A model generated the notes under the pieces. It worked only from the letters and a program-made list of their open reading frames with translations, had not been told where the DNA came from and did not search any database. 5,067 nucleotides of DNA, taken from NCBI GenBank assembly GCA_945910715.1, contig CAMDZU010000126.1:1-5067 (forward strand), given 5' to 3'. Shown here piece after piece: positions 1-5,067 of the stretch (the first letter of the stretch is position 1; every line of letters begins with the position of its first letter). A program made the position numbers and the translations under genes. The DNA is from an uncultured Clostridia bacterium. GTDB taxonomy: Bacteria > Bacillota > Clostridia > Oscillospirales > Ruminococcaceae.

Positions 1-33
1 TGTACGGTCTGACTTTTAATAAATCCACACAAC

Positions 34-79
34 AAAAAAGCATTTCCGCATACATTTTACTGCTTCGGAAATGCTTTTT
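34..79 (-). terminator. Intrinsic terminator of the DHH phosphoesterase gene (possibly bidirectional)
   Basis: A perfect 14-bp inverted repeat pairs 35-48 with 66-79 around a 17-nt loop. Read on the minus strand, the stem is followed by a run of T (complement of A34-A39), as in a rho-independent terminator. It lies about 30 bp past the stop codon of the leftward phosphoesterase gene. The plus strand also ends the stem in five T, so it could stop a rightward transcript entering from the left. The remaining bases 1-33 show no feature. Confidence 0.85.
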
Positions 80-109
80 ATTGCGTTGGCGCTACCTAAA
101 CTTAACTGC

Positions 110-1087
110 TCACATCATCTTGCGGATTGCGGAAATGAACAGATTTTCAATACTGTTATCCAGATAAGGGCTCAGCGCACCTATGTTTTCGGTAGGAATA
201 AAGCCGCCTGCCATTGCAAAATGACCGCCGCCGGAGCCAATATCCTTTAAGGCTGAATTGGTCAGCTTTCCTGCGTTGACAGACGGGTGTAACGAGCGGA
301 CCGAGAACTTGATTCCGTTATCTCTCAAACAATATACTATAGAAATGTTAACCTCCTCAAGGGACAGGATAAAATCGCTCAGACTTGCAATAAGACCGTC
401 GGGGCAGGAAAACTGTATTTTTGAAAAGCCTATATCTTCGTATAAATGTATATTTTCTATGGAGCTGGTATAGGCAAAAAGGTCCTTTGAAACAAGGTTG
501 GTATGCTCCAGCTTGGTAAGCTCCTCGTTGTTCACCAGGTCGAACAGAAATGAAAAAGCCGCAATATCCCTCTGCGTAACTCCTCGGGTGAAATTCATGG
601 TATCCATTTTAATTCCGTACAGCAGAGCGGTTGCACATTTTTCACTGGGGGCTATTCCGAGAGCCTTGAAGTGTTCGGCAAGCAATGTGGAGCAGGCACC
701 TACAATTTCCACCTGTGACCACTTGTACTCGATTTCTACAAAAGTAGGGTGATGGTCGATACACGCAACCTCGTTTCCGATAAAATCGACCATATTTCCT
801 GCGTGCTTTTGCGAATCGACGCAGATAATATAATCCTTCTCATTCATTATAGGCTCAAGGTCCTCATCCTGATACAAAGTCATTTCAAGCAGGTCTGCAA
901 GCTTGGCTGTGCTGAGCCTGTCAATTTTGCCACGACAGCAAAACAGCGCAGGTATGTTGAAATGGCTGAAAATTTCTCCTAACGCATAAGCGGACGCAAT
1001 TGCGTCTGCGTCGGGGAAATTGTGGGTCTGAATGAAAATCTTATTCTCTGTATGTTTACATAGTGAAATAAGCTTTTGAATGTCCAT
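110..1087 (-). CDS. DHH/DHHA1 family phosphoesterase, NrnA-like (oligoribonuclease / pAp phosphatase type)
   Basis: A complete 325-residue cytosolic protein with no signal peptide or membrane segment, close to the usual NrnA length of about 310-325. DHH motifs appear in order: motif I H22-N-F-P-D26-A-D28, motif II D91 in ICVDSQ, the signature D111-H112-H113-P, and motif IV D162 in GIKMDT. These residues bind the two catalytic metal ions, usually Mn2+. The C-terminal DHHA1 substrate-binding domain shows GSGGGH at 284-289. Family members degrade 2-5-nt RNA and may convert pAp to AMP. The exact substrate cannot be read from sequence, and related DHH proteins cut other linear or cyclic dinucleotides. 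Motif I has Ala where NrnA commonly has Gly (PDAD rather than PDGD). The ATG at 1085-1087 is supported by an AAGGAAAGG ribosome binding site at 1097-1105, 9 nt away. The gene has its own promoter at 1164-1191 and its own terminator at 34-79, so it appears monocistronic, unlike the common rbfA-nrnA-truB arrangement. Family is confident; specificity is inferred. Confidence 0.93.
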   Translation of the reverse strand: MDIQKLISLCKHTENKIFIQTHNFPDADAIASAYALGEIFSHFNIPALFCCRGKIDRLSTAKLADLLEMTLYQDEDLEPIMNEKDYIICVDSQKHAGNMVDFIGNEVACIDHHPTFVEIEYKWSQVEIVGACSTLLAEHFKALGIAPSEKCATALLYGIKMDTMNFTRGVTQRDIAAFSFLFDLVNNEELTKLEHTNLVSKDLFAYTSSIENIHLYEDIGFSKIQFSCPDGLIASLSDFILSLEEVNISIVYCLRDNGIKFSVRSLHPSVNAGKLTNSALKDIGSGGGHFAMAGGFIPTENIGALSPYLDNSIENLFISAIRKMM

Positions 1088-1163
1088 AATATTATACCTT
1101 TCCTTAAATCCACCGATAAAGCAATTTTTGCCGTTATTGGGGGATTGTGAAATATCTGATTTA

Positions 1164-1191
1164 ATTATAGCAATTTCAGAAAAAAAGTCAA
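1164..1191 (-). promoter_or_regulatory. Sigma-A promoter of the DHH phosphoesterase gene
   Basis: On the minus strand a TTGACT -35 box (1186-1191) and a perfect TATAAT -10 box (1164-1169) are separated by 16 bp. Transcription should begin near 1157 and give a 5' leader of about 70 nt before the ATG at 1087. The leader contains the AAGGAAAGG ribosome binding site and no obvious riboswitch. Confidence 0.8.
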
Positions 1192-1210
1192 CAGCATACA
1201 GGCATTGTCA

Positions 1211-1250
1211 TTGCTTATCTGCTGAATTGTCAACGATAGGCGATAAGCAA
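1211..1250. promoter_or_regulatory. 9-bp inverted repeat in the divergent promoter region
   Basis: TTGCTTATC at 1211-1219 is matched exactly by GATAAGCAA at 1242-1250, with a 22-nt spacer. It sits about 20 bp upstream of the -35 box of the phosphoesterase promoter and about 90 bp upstream of the candidate rightward promoter. It could be a split operator or an RNA hairpin. Neither strand has a proper T run after it, so it is not a good terminator. The repeat is certain; its role is inference. Confidence 0.4.
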
Positions 1251-1339
1251 ATTTTCATAACCGCAGGATAATCGGAGAAAACCTCGTCGGCAGTTCTGAA
1301 ATTCGGACGCACCATCGGAACGAATTTTTCGGAAAATGT

Positions 1340-1368
1340 GTAACAAAATCTCTTTCCTGACGTATAAA
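1340..1368 (+). promoter_or_regulatory. Candidate sigma-A promoter of the 912-residue protein gene
   Basis: GTAACA (1340-1345, 4 of 6 consensus bases) and TATAAA (1363-1368, 5 of 6) are separated by 17 bp. Transcription would start near 1375, leaving a short leader of about 28 nt that includes the GGAGG ribosome binding site at 1392-1396. It is the best placed candidate in the gap, but the -35 box is weak. Confidence 0.4.
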
Positions 1369-1402
1369 CAGACAAACAGTAAAAATTCAACGGAGGATAA
1401 TT

Positions 1403-4141
1403 ATGGCTAAGAAAAAAATCAGCTCTATTGAGGAGTACTTAAAGGTTGCGGTTGAAACTGCATACGGCGGCTCTTTTTCACTTTCCCGTGAGGAATGGGA
1501 CAATATGGTACAGGACCGCTACGACCGTGGTACGAATATATATACTTACCGTATCAGGGATTTTGCCAACGAAAAGCTACTGGGTAAAACAGCAAACGCT
1601 GCGGAAACCTTTAACCTTATGCGCCGCCTTGACGATATTATCGAAACGCAGACAAACCCTGTGAACAAGACTATGGCAATGGCGGCAAGACGAGTCATTT
1701 ACCCCCAGCTTGAAGAAATAGCTGAAAGTCAGCTGATAGCCAGCGTTGATTCCTTTTACGGAGAGATTGTAAATGACTACAATGTTTCCGACAGTGTAAA
1801 GAAAGCATACAGAGAAAAGAAAATCAAATCCGACAGAATAATCAACGGCGCAAAAATAAACAACAGACCTGTAGACCCGAACAGCTGCAAGCTTAACGAG
1901 CTTCCGGTAGATGAAAAGTCCTTTGTCCTTATGACTATTATGAAGTCGTTTATGGATAAAACCGTTACCAAGGACGATTCGGGCGAATTGTTCGGTACTA
2001 ATCCTGCTATGCAGGAGCTTATGGAGCTTATTCAGGCGGAGGCTGACAGCATATCCAAATCAGCCGCAGGCATAAAGGGCGCATCGGTAAAGCCAATGGA
2101 CGATACCGAGAAAAAGGATCTTGAAGAGCTGAAATCCGTATGCAAAAAAATGTCCAAGGAGGAAAAGCAGACCTTTGAAAACAGCGTAAAGGATTTCAAC
2201 ACCTTGCAGAAATACGCTGATATGGATATTACTCCAAGGCTTGACCACGCAGACCTTGTTCTTGAAAAGAACCCGATAGTTGACATTACAGCCGAAAAAT
2301 TTGTCGAAAAGCAGAGCAAGGGCGAGCTTTCTCCTGCAGAAACCGAGTGGGGCGAATCCAACATTGACTATATGCTCCGCAGACTGTACACGGACGATGA
2401 GCTCAAGACTCTCCGCCGTGCAGGAATCGACCCTGCAGCAGGCATTTATGTTGACGGAAAGCCCTTTGACTGGTACAAGAGCGTCAGCTCCGCCGCAAAA
2501 GAAAATCCAAGCGACCTTCACCAGGACGCTCTGAAGAAATGCGAAATTGTTGCAAAGGCAATCAGCGGCGCTAAAATCGACATAAGCAAAATAGTTCCCG
2601 ACGGAAACGGCAGCTTTAAAAGCGAGGCTCCTATTCCTGTAAAGACGGACTTTTCAATGAAAACCGAAAAGCGTTCCTTCTTCAAGTGGCTGAAGAATTT
2701 CATTGGAATTGAGCCTACAATCAGCAAGAAAATCCGCACAGCCAACAACGAAACAAGAAATTATCAGGACTATATTGCTCCTACGGATATTGTTTCCCCT
2801 ATGGAAAAAACAGAGGTTTTCGCTCAGGCAAAGGAGCGTGCAACCGAAGAAGCTGCACTTACAAGCAGGCTTGACGCTGAATTTTTCGGCAAGGCTTTCC
2901 CTGAAATAGAGGAATACGACCAGGTTAAGATTGATACTGCTATATTCAAGGCACTCAACTATAACAACTTCAAATTCAGCGAATCCGCAAATCTCGGTAC
3001 CTGTGTAAGAGTGGGCTCCCGTGTTAATCTTGCAGTTCTTTACGGTATGACAAAGGGCTACTCCCTGGAGGAAATGCTTCACGGCGAAAATGTTGACCGT
3101 GAGGCTATAGGCAAGGAATTCCTTGAAGAATTCAGAGTAATGAAGTACGACGAATTTGCAAAAGCAAACAATCTCAGAATAAACGATGAAACAAAAGATA
3201 AGTACAAGACCTATCTCTGCCGCAGGAGAGAAAACGTTGAAATGTTCTGTGCAAAGGGCATGGAAAAGCTCAGAGAGCTTGAAATTCCACGCCTTGACCC
3301 TAACAATCATCTTGAGTTTGCAAAAAACTACAACAAGTTTAGCCGTATCAGCAGTATTGCCTGCGACTTTTCACAGAGCGTAGGAGTACTGAGAGTTGAC
3401 AACATAGCTCCTCTTGAAAGGGACAGAAACCACTTATACCGCAGAGCAGCGTCATTAGGAAGATTAGTCCATGACCAGACTCAGGCAATTCAGCTTATAG
3501 GCGGCGCAGCTTCAATCTATGCCGATTATCTGAAAAGCGACTACTATATAAAGCTTCCTGACAACCTGAAAAAAATGAATGTTGATATAGGCTCTGCAGC
3601 AAAATCCAAGGTTTGCCTCAACCTCTTCAACGAAATCACTAAAGACAAGAGAACTCTTGGCGACATCATTGACGACAGCGAAATCAGCGCTGAAATTGCC
3701 GCTGCGTCATTTGTTGCGGAAAGTCCAACAAACGGTGAATTTATCGATAACGACATCAGGGGAAAAATCAACTCATATCTCCAGCTGAAGAAGGGCGACC
3801 CAAGTCCAATAAGCATAAACAGAGCTGAAAAGTCCTTTGTATATGATGGTATCAGTAATCAATTCGGCGAAATTTACGAAAACGCTCTTAGTGACATAAT
3901 TGAATCGAAGAAGGCCTTCGACAAGAAAATCAGTGTAGAGGGCAAGGAAACAATGTCTATGTCCGAAGCTTTGTTAAAGCAGATAGAAGAGGACAGGACA
4001 ATGGAAAATCGCAAAAGACATGCTCACATTAGCGAGGAAATTTCCTTTGACGAGCTTTTAGGCTTGAAAGAAACAGAGGTTACCAAGCCACCTCATGAAA
4101 ATGCCGTCGAAAAAACAATGGATATGGGCGGAATAAATTAG
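1403..4141 (+). CDS. Large hypothetical protein of 912 residues, function unknown
   Basis: A complete protein of roughly 100 kDa that I do not recognise. The ATG is supported by GGAGG at 1392-1396, 6 nt upstream. It ends in TAG at 4139-4141, followed at once by an in-frame TAA. There is no signal peptide, no membrane-length hydrophobic segment and no Walker, HExxH, DHH or other catalytic motif I can name. It is rich in Lys, Glu, Asp and Ala and looks mostly helical. Visible parts: a start of MAKKKISSIEEYLKVAVETA with an aromatic-acidic helical region to about 125; a Lys/Glu-rich helix at 231-270; a Pro/Ser/Lys-rich linker at about 398-422; a basic aromatic amphipathic stretch KRSFFKWLKNFIGI at 423-436; a second long helical region at about 470-850; and a charged, probably flexible tail with ISFDELL at 880-886. 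Eight scattered Cys (162, 247, 380, 534, 606, 616, 654, 738) form no CxxC pair. No partner gene is adjacent. That the gene is real and expressed is confident; the product's role is unknown. Confidence 0.9.
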   Translation: MAKKKISSIEEYLKVAVETAYGGSFSLSREEWDNMVQDRYDRGTNIYTYRIRDFANEKLLGKTANAAETFNLMRRLDDIIETQTNPVNKTMAMAARRVIYPQLEEIAESQLIASVDSFYGEIVNDYNVSDSVKKAYREKKIKSDRIINGAKINNRPVDPNSCKLNELPVDEKSFVLMTIMKSFMDKTVTKDDSGELFGTNPAMQELMELIQAEADSISKSAAGIKGASVKPMDDTEKKDLEELKSVCKKMSKEEKQTFENSVKDFNTLQKYADMDITPRLDHADLVLEKNPIVDITAEKFVEKQSKGELSPAETEWGESNIDYMLRRLYTDDELKTLRRAGIDPAAGIYVDGKPFDWYKSVSSAAKENPSDLHQDALKKCEIVAKAISGAKIDISKIVPDGNGSFKSEAPIPVKTDFSMKTEKRSFFKWLKNFIGIEPTISKKIRTANNETRNYQDYIAPTDIVSPMEKTEVFAQAKERATEEAALTSRLDAEFFGKAFPEIEEYDQVKIDTAIFKALNYNNFKFSESANLGTCVRVGSRVNLAVLYGMTKGYSLEEMLHGENVDREAIGKEFLEEFRVMKYDEFAKANNLRINDETKDKYKTYLCRRRENVEMFCAKGMEKLRELEIPRLDPNNHLEFAKNYNKFSRISSIACDFSQSVGVLRVDNIAPLERDRNHLYRRAASLGRLVHDQTQAIQLIGGAASIYADYLKSDYYIKLPDNLKKMNVDIGSAAKSKVCLNLFNEITKDKRTLGDIIDDSEISAEIAAASFVAESPTNGEFIDNDIRGKINSYLQLKKGDPSPISINRAEKSFVYDGISNQFGEIYENALSDIIESKKAFDKKISVEGKETMSMSEALLKQIEEDRTMENRKRHAHISEEISFDELLGLKETEVTKPPHENAVEKTMDMGGIN

Positions 4142-4171
4142 TAAAAATAATTCTTGCCTGATTCAGCAGGT

Positions 4172-4218
4172 AAAACAGGTTTCCGCAGTCATTTTGTGGC
4201 TGCGGAAATTGTTTTTTT
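4172..4218 (+). terminator. Intrinsic terminator of the 912-residue protein gene
   Basis: TTTCCGCAG at 4180-4188 pairs perfectly with CTGCGGAAA at 4200-4208 around an 11-nt loop. Two G-U pairs (4178-4179 with 4209-4210) and an A-run/T-run extension lengthen the stem, which is followed by seven T at 4212-4218. It lies about 40 bp past the stop codon and should end the transcript of the large gene. Confidence 0.88.
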
Positions 4219-4292
4219 GAAAAGCACAGCACCTCACGGAAAGGTTTCCCCAAGCGCCCGTTATCCATAAACGCTGACGCTTGAATGACGTT

Positions 4293-4345
4293 AATCCTCT
4301 TTGAGCGGCCCTTTGAGAAATCCGTACTGCTTCAAGGGGATTTTT
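4293..4345 (+). repeat. Imperfect 13-bp inverted repeat ending in a T run, possible weak terminator
   Basis: Positions 4293-4305 pair with 4330-4342 in 12 of 13 places (two G-U pairs, one T-C mismatch) around a 24-nt loop, and T4341-T4345 ends the structure. Within it CTTTGAG occurs twice, at 4299-4305 and 4311-4317, and both copies can pair with CTTCAAG at 4330-4336. The two folds are therefore mutually exclusive. It could be a backup terminator behind the strong one at 4172-4218, or a remnant repeat. No gene or clear promoter lies between the two. Confidence 0.4.
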
Positions 4346-4421
4346 GCGTAAGAAAGAAAAAATTCAGACGCATTATTGCTTTATTATCCTGCAAAAATAG
4401 CCTGTGAATCATAATTGTTCA

Positions 4422-4450
4422 TTGATTTTTCAGGTTATATATAATATAAT
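4422..4450 (+). promoter_or_regulatory. Near-consensus sigma-A promoter with no gene behind it
   Basis: TTGATT (4422-4427) and a perfect TATAAT (4445-4450) are separated by exactly 17 bp. Transcription would start near 4457. No open frame with a ribosome binding site follows; the only early ATG (4469) opens a five-codon frame. Behind it come two strong adjacent hairpins, so the likely product is a noncoding RNA or a long leader. The region is AT-rich, which makes a chance -10 box more likely, but spacing and both boxes are good. Confidence 0.6.
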
Positions 4451-4520
4451 AGTTATAGAGTATAGATTATGAAAAAAGTAAGTTAAAATAGAATTAACAC
4501 AGAAGGCGATTTTAAGCCAA

Positions 4521-4547
4521 CTCAAAGCCTGTAAATCAGGCTTTGAG
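4521..4547. repeat. Perfect 11-bp hairpin (first of a tandem pair)
   Basis: CTCAAAGCCTG at 4521-4531 pairs perfectly with CAGGCTTTGAG at 4537-4547 around the 5-nt loop TAAAT. No T run follows, so it is not an ordinary terminator. A single G (4548) separates it from the next hairpin, allowing the two stems to stack end to end. It lies about 65 nt after the predicted start at 4457. Confidence 0.85.
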
Positions 4548-4548
4548 G

Positions 4549-4574
4549 CAATAACTGTCTGCGGACAGTTATTG
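4549..4574. repeat. Perfect 11-bp hairpin with UNCG-type tetraloop (second of a tandem pair)
   Basis: CAATAACTGTC at 4549-4559 pairs perfectly with GACAGTTATTG at 4564-4574 around TGCG. In RNA the closing C(UGCG)G belongs to the very stable UNCG tetraloop class, which favours function as plus-strand RNA. The 5' arm AATAACT (4550-4556) could instead pair with GGTTATT at 4585-4591, including one G-U pair, so an alternative fold exists. No T run follows. Confidence 0.85.
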
Positions 4575-4767
4575 AGCACGCACTGGTTATTACAGCACAT
4601 TCTTATTATTGTTCAAAAGCAAACATGAAATCATAAAGCAAGGTGTAAGATAATTGCAGATATGTATTTTATAAACTCCATACGTCGTACTTTGGCATAG
4701 TTAATTCAGTTGTTTTTTATGATGTTTTAATATGAACAGTCACTATTTCAAGTGTTGTACTTATATC

Positions 4768-4829
4768 GGAAATTTATCCGTATTACAGGTGGGTAGAAAT
4801 TTCCTCTTATATTCAGAATCAGAGTATAA
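4768..4829. repeat. Two successive 8-bp inverted repeats upstream of the outward promoter
   Basis: GGAAATTT at 4768-4775 matches AAATTTCC at 4797-4804 exactly with a 21-nt spacer. Two bases later TTATATTC at 4807-4814 pairs with GAGTATAA at 4822-4829, with one G-U pair and a 7-nt loop. They may be the 3' part of the candidate RNA or DNA sites upstream of the promoter at 4859-4887. The AT-rich context lowers confidence that they matter. Confidence 0.4.
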
Positions 4830-4858
4830 ATATCTTCAAAAAATATAATTTATAGTTC

Positions 4859-4887
4859 TTTACTTTTAATAAAAATGATGATATAAT
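4859..4887 (+). promoter_or_regulatory. Near-consensus sigma-A promoter reading out of the window
   Basis: TTTACT (4859-4864) and a perfect TATAAT (4882-4887) are separated by 17 bp. Transcription would begin near 4894 and run through at least 170 nt without a convincing gene before the window ends. A palindrome, ATGAT-ATA-ATCAT at 4878-4890, is centred on the -10 box and could be a repressor site or chance in AT-rich DNA. The promoter probably serves a gene starting beyond 5067. Confidence 0.55.
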
Positions 4888-4902
4888 CATATTAAAAAAG
4901 TA

Positions 4903-5067
4903 ATGGATATGAACTTTTTGGGACGTTGCGATTTTTAAAAGCAGTTTTGCTGTTTGGACGAAAACAGGCTTGTTCTGTATCCGGCATTGCGGAATACAAA
5001 TTTACGTTACTCGGCGTGTTTCTGTAATTTCGGGAAGAGCGGGACGGTTATCATAAACGTGAGGTAA
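4903..5067 (+). other. Leader-like or decayed coding segment at the right edge, cut by the window end
   Basis: An ATG at 4903, without a ribosome binding site, opens an 11-codon frame that stops at TAA 4936-4938. The same frame is then open for 42 codons (4939-5064) and ends in TAA exactly at 5065-5067. Other forward frames are also unusually open here, and minus-strand frames enter from the right and stop at 5002-5004 and 5007-5009, so no frame stands out. GTGAGG at 5059-5064 could instead be the ribosome binding site of a gene just beyond the window. A small imperfect hairpin (TATCCG 4978-4983 with CGGAATA 4990-4996) is present. I cannot decide between a leader, a decayed gene and the tail of a convergent gene. 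Confidence 0.25.

Larger units (their letters stand above)
1088..1402. other. Divergent intergenic region between the phosphoesterase and the 912-residue protein
   Basis: This 315-bp gap separates two divergent genes. It holds the minus-strand promoter and leader at 1088-1191, a 9-bp inverted repeat at 1211-1250, and a candidate plus-strand promoter at 1340-1368. Five TCGG tetramers lie at 1272, 1287, 1303, 1315 and 1329, spaced 12-16 bp. A 60-codon minus-strand frame spans 1208-1390, but it has no convincing ribosome binding site and fills the promoter region of the rightward gene, so it is not called. Confidence 0.7.
4457..4835 (+). ncRNA. Candidate structured noncoding RNA, family not recognised
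   Basis: This is an inference from a good promoter (4422-4450) followed by several possible helices and no coding frame. The helices are tandem perfect hairpins at 4521-4547 and 4549-4574; a long-range arm pairing 4608-4615 with 4733-4740, 4621-4624 with 4724-4727 and 4630-4637 with 4716-4723; an 8-bp stem 4768-4775 with 4797-4804; and an 8-bp stem 4807-4814 with 4822-4829. The start is predicted from the promoter. The end is a guess, because no proper terminator with a T run is visible. I could not match it to a known RNA class from memory. The later helices are AT-rich and could arise by chance; only the first two are strong. Confidence 0.3.
4142..5067. other. Long region without a convincing gene, containing promoters and hairpins
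   Basis: These 926 bases hold no open frame I would call a gene on either strand. They do hold a terminator (4172-4218), a second inverted repeat (4293-4345), a promoter (4422-4450), tandem perfect hairpins (4521-4574), weaker helices (4608-4829) and an outward promoter (4859-4887). Base composition is very AT-rich from about 4600 to 4915 and rises visibly in G+C from about 4917 to the end. That change suggests the last 150 bases belong to a leader or gene that extends past the window. Confidence 0.7.

Noticed and set aside
1208..1390. 60-codon minus-strand frame in the divergent intergenic region
   Set aside because: It has no convincing ribosome binding site, overlaps the leader and candidate promoter of the large gene, and its translation does not resemble a known protein. 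Best explained as chance.
2060..2521. 153-codon minus-strand frame inside the large gene
   Set aside because: Antisense shadow of the large gene, with the same compositional bias and no independent support.
2654..3310. 218-codon minus-strand frame inside the large gene
   Set aside because: It lies wholly opposite a long, well-started plus-strand gene. Its translation is rich in Cys, Phe and Val, as expected from the antisense of Lys/Glu-rich coding sequence, and it has no separate signals.
4080..4268. 62-codon minus-strand frame crossing the end of the large gene
   Set aside because: It would read through the strong terminator hairpin at 4172-4218 and the 3' end of the large gene. No ribosome binding site or recognisable product.
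4288..4378. 29-codon minus-strand open stretch ending in GFLKGPLKED and a stop
   Set aside because: It briefly looked like the end of a decayed gene, but it has no start codon, is closed by an upstream in-frame stop, and coincides with the inverted repeat at 4293-4345.
4469..4486. Five-codon frame (MKKVS) shortly after the promoter at 4422-4450
   Set aside because: No ribosome binding site and too short to judge; not a credible leader peptide.
4142..5067. tRNA, CRISPR array, insertion sequence or known riboswitch in the long noncoding region
   Set aside because: I looked for cloverleaf arms with a T-loop, regularly spaced repeats, transposase fragments with terminal repeats, and familiar riboswitch cores. 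None was visible. The hairpins at 4521-4574 are two different sequences, not CRISPR repeats.

Overview
The window looks like the chromosome of a moderately AT-rich Gram-positive anaerobe, most likely a Ruminococcus-like member of the Clostridia (Bacillota). This is inferred from the strong GGAGG-type ribosome binding sites, near-consensus sigma-A promoters, U-run intrinsic terminators, the codon and amino-acid style of the two proteins, and the type of DHH protein present. It is not proven by any marker gene.

Layout, left to right. (1) Positions 1-109 hold a strong hairpin terminator for the leftward gene. (2) Positions 110-1087, minus strand, encode a 325-residue DHH/DHHA1 phosphoesterase related to NrnA (oligoribonuclease/pAp phosphatase type), with all expected metal-binding motifs intact. 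(3) Positions 1088-1402 are a divergent intergenic region. It carries a clear sigma-A promoter for the phosphoesterase, a 9-bp inverted repeat, and a weaker candidate promoter for the rightward gene. (4) Positions 1403-4141, plus strand, encode one 912-residue protein that I do not recognise. It is soluble, probably mostly helical, has no signal peptide or membrane segment, and shows no catalytic motif I can name. It has its own ribosome binding site, tandem stop codons and a strong terminator, so it appears monocistronic. (5) Positions 4142-5067 are over 900 bases with no convincing gene, but they are not empty. They contain the terminator, a second inverted repeat ending in a T run, a near-consensus promoter at 4422-4450, two adjacent perfect hairpins at 4521-4574, further possible helices up to about 4830, and another near-consensus promoter at 4859-4887 pointing out of the window.

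Nothing shows that the two genes work together. They are divergent, separately promoted and separately terminated. The two most interesting items are the unrecognised 912-residue protein and the possible structured RNA transcribed from about 4457. Both are described from the sequence only; no homology search or folding program was available.
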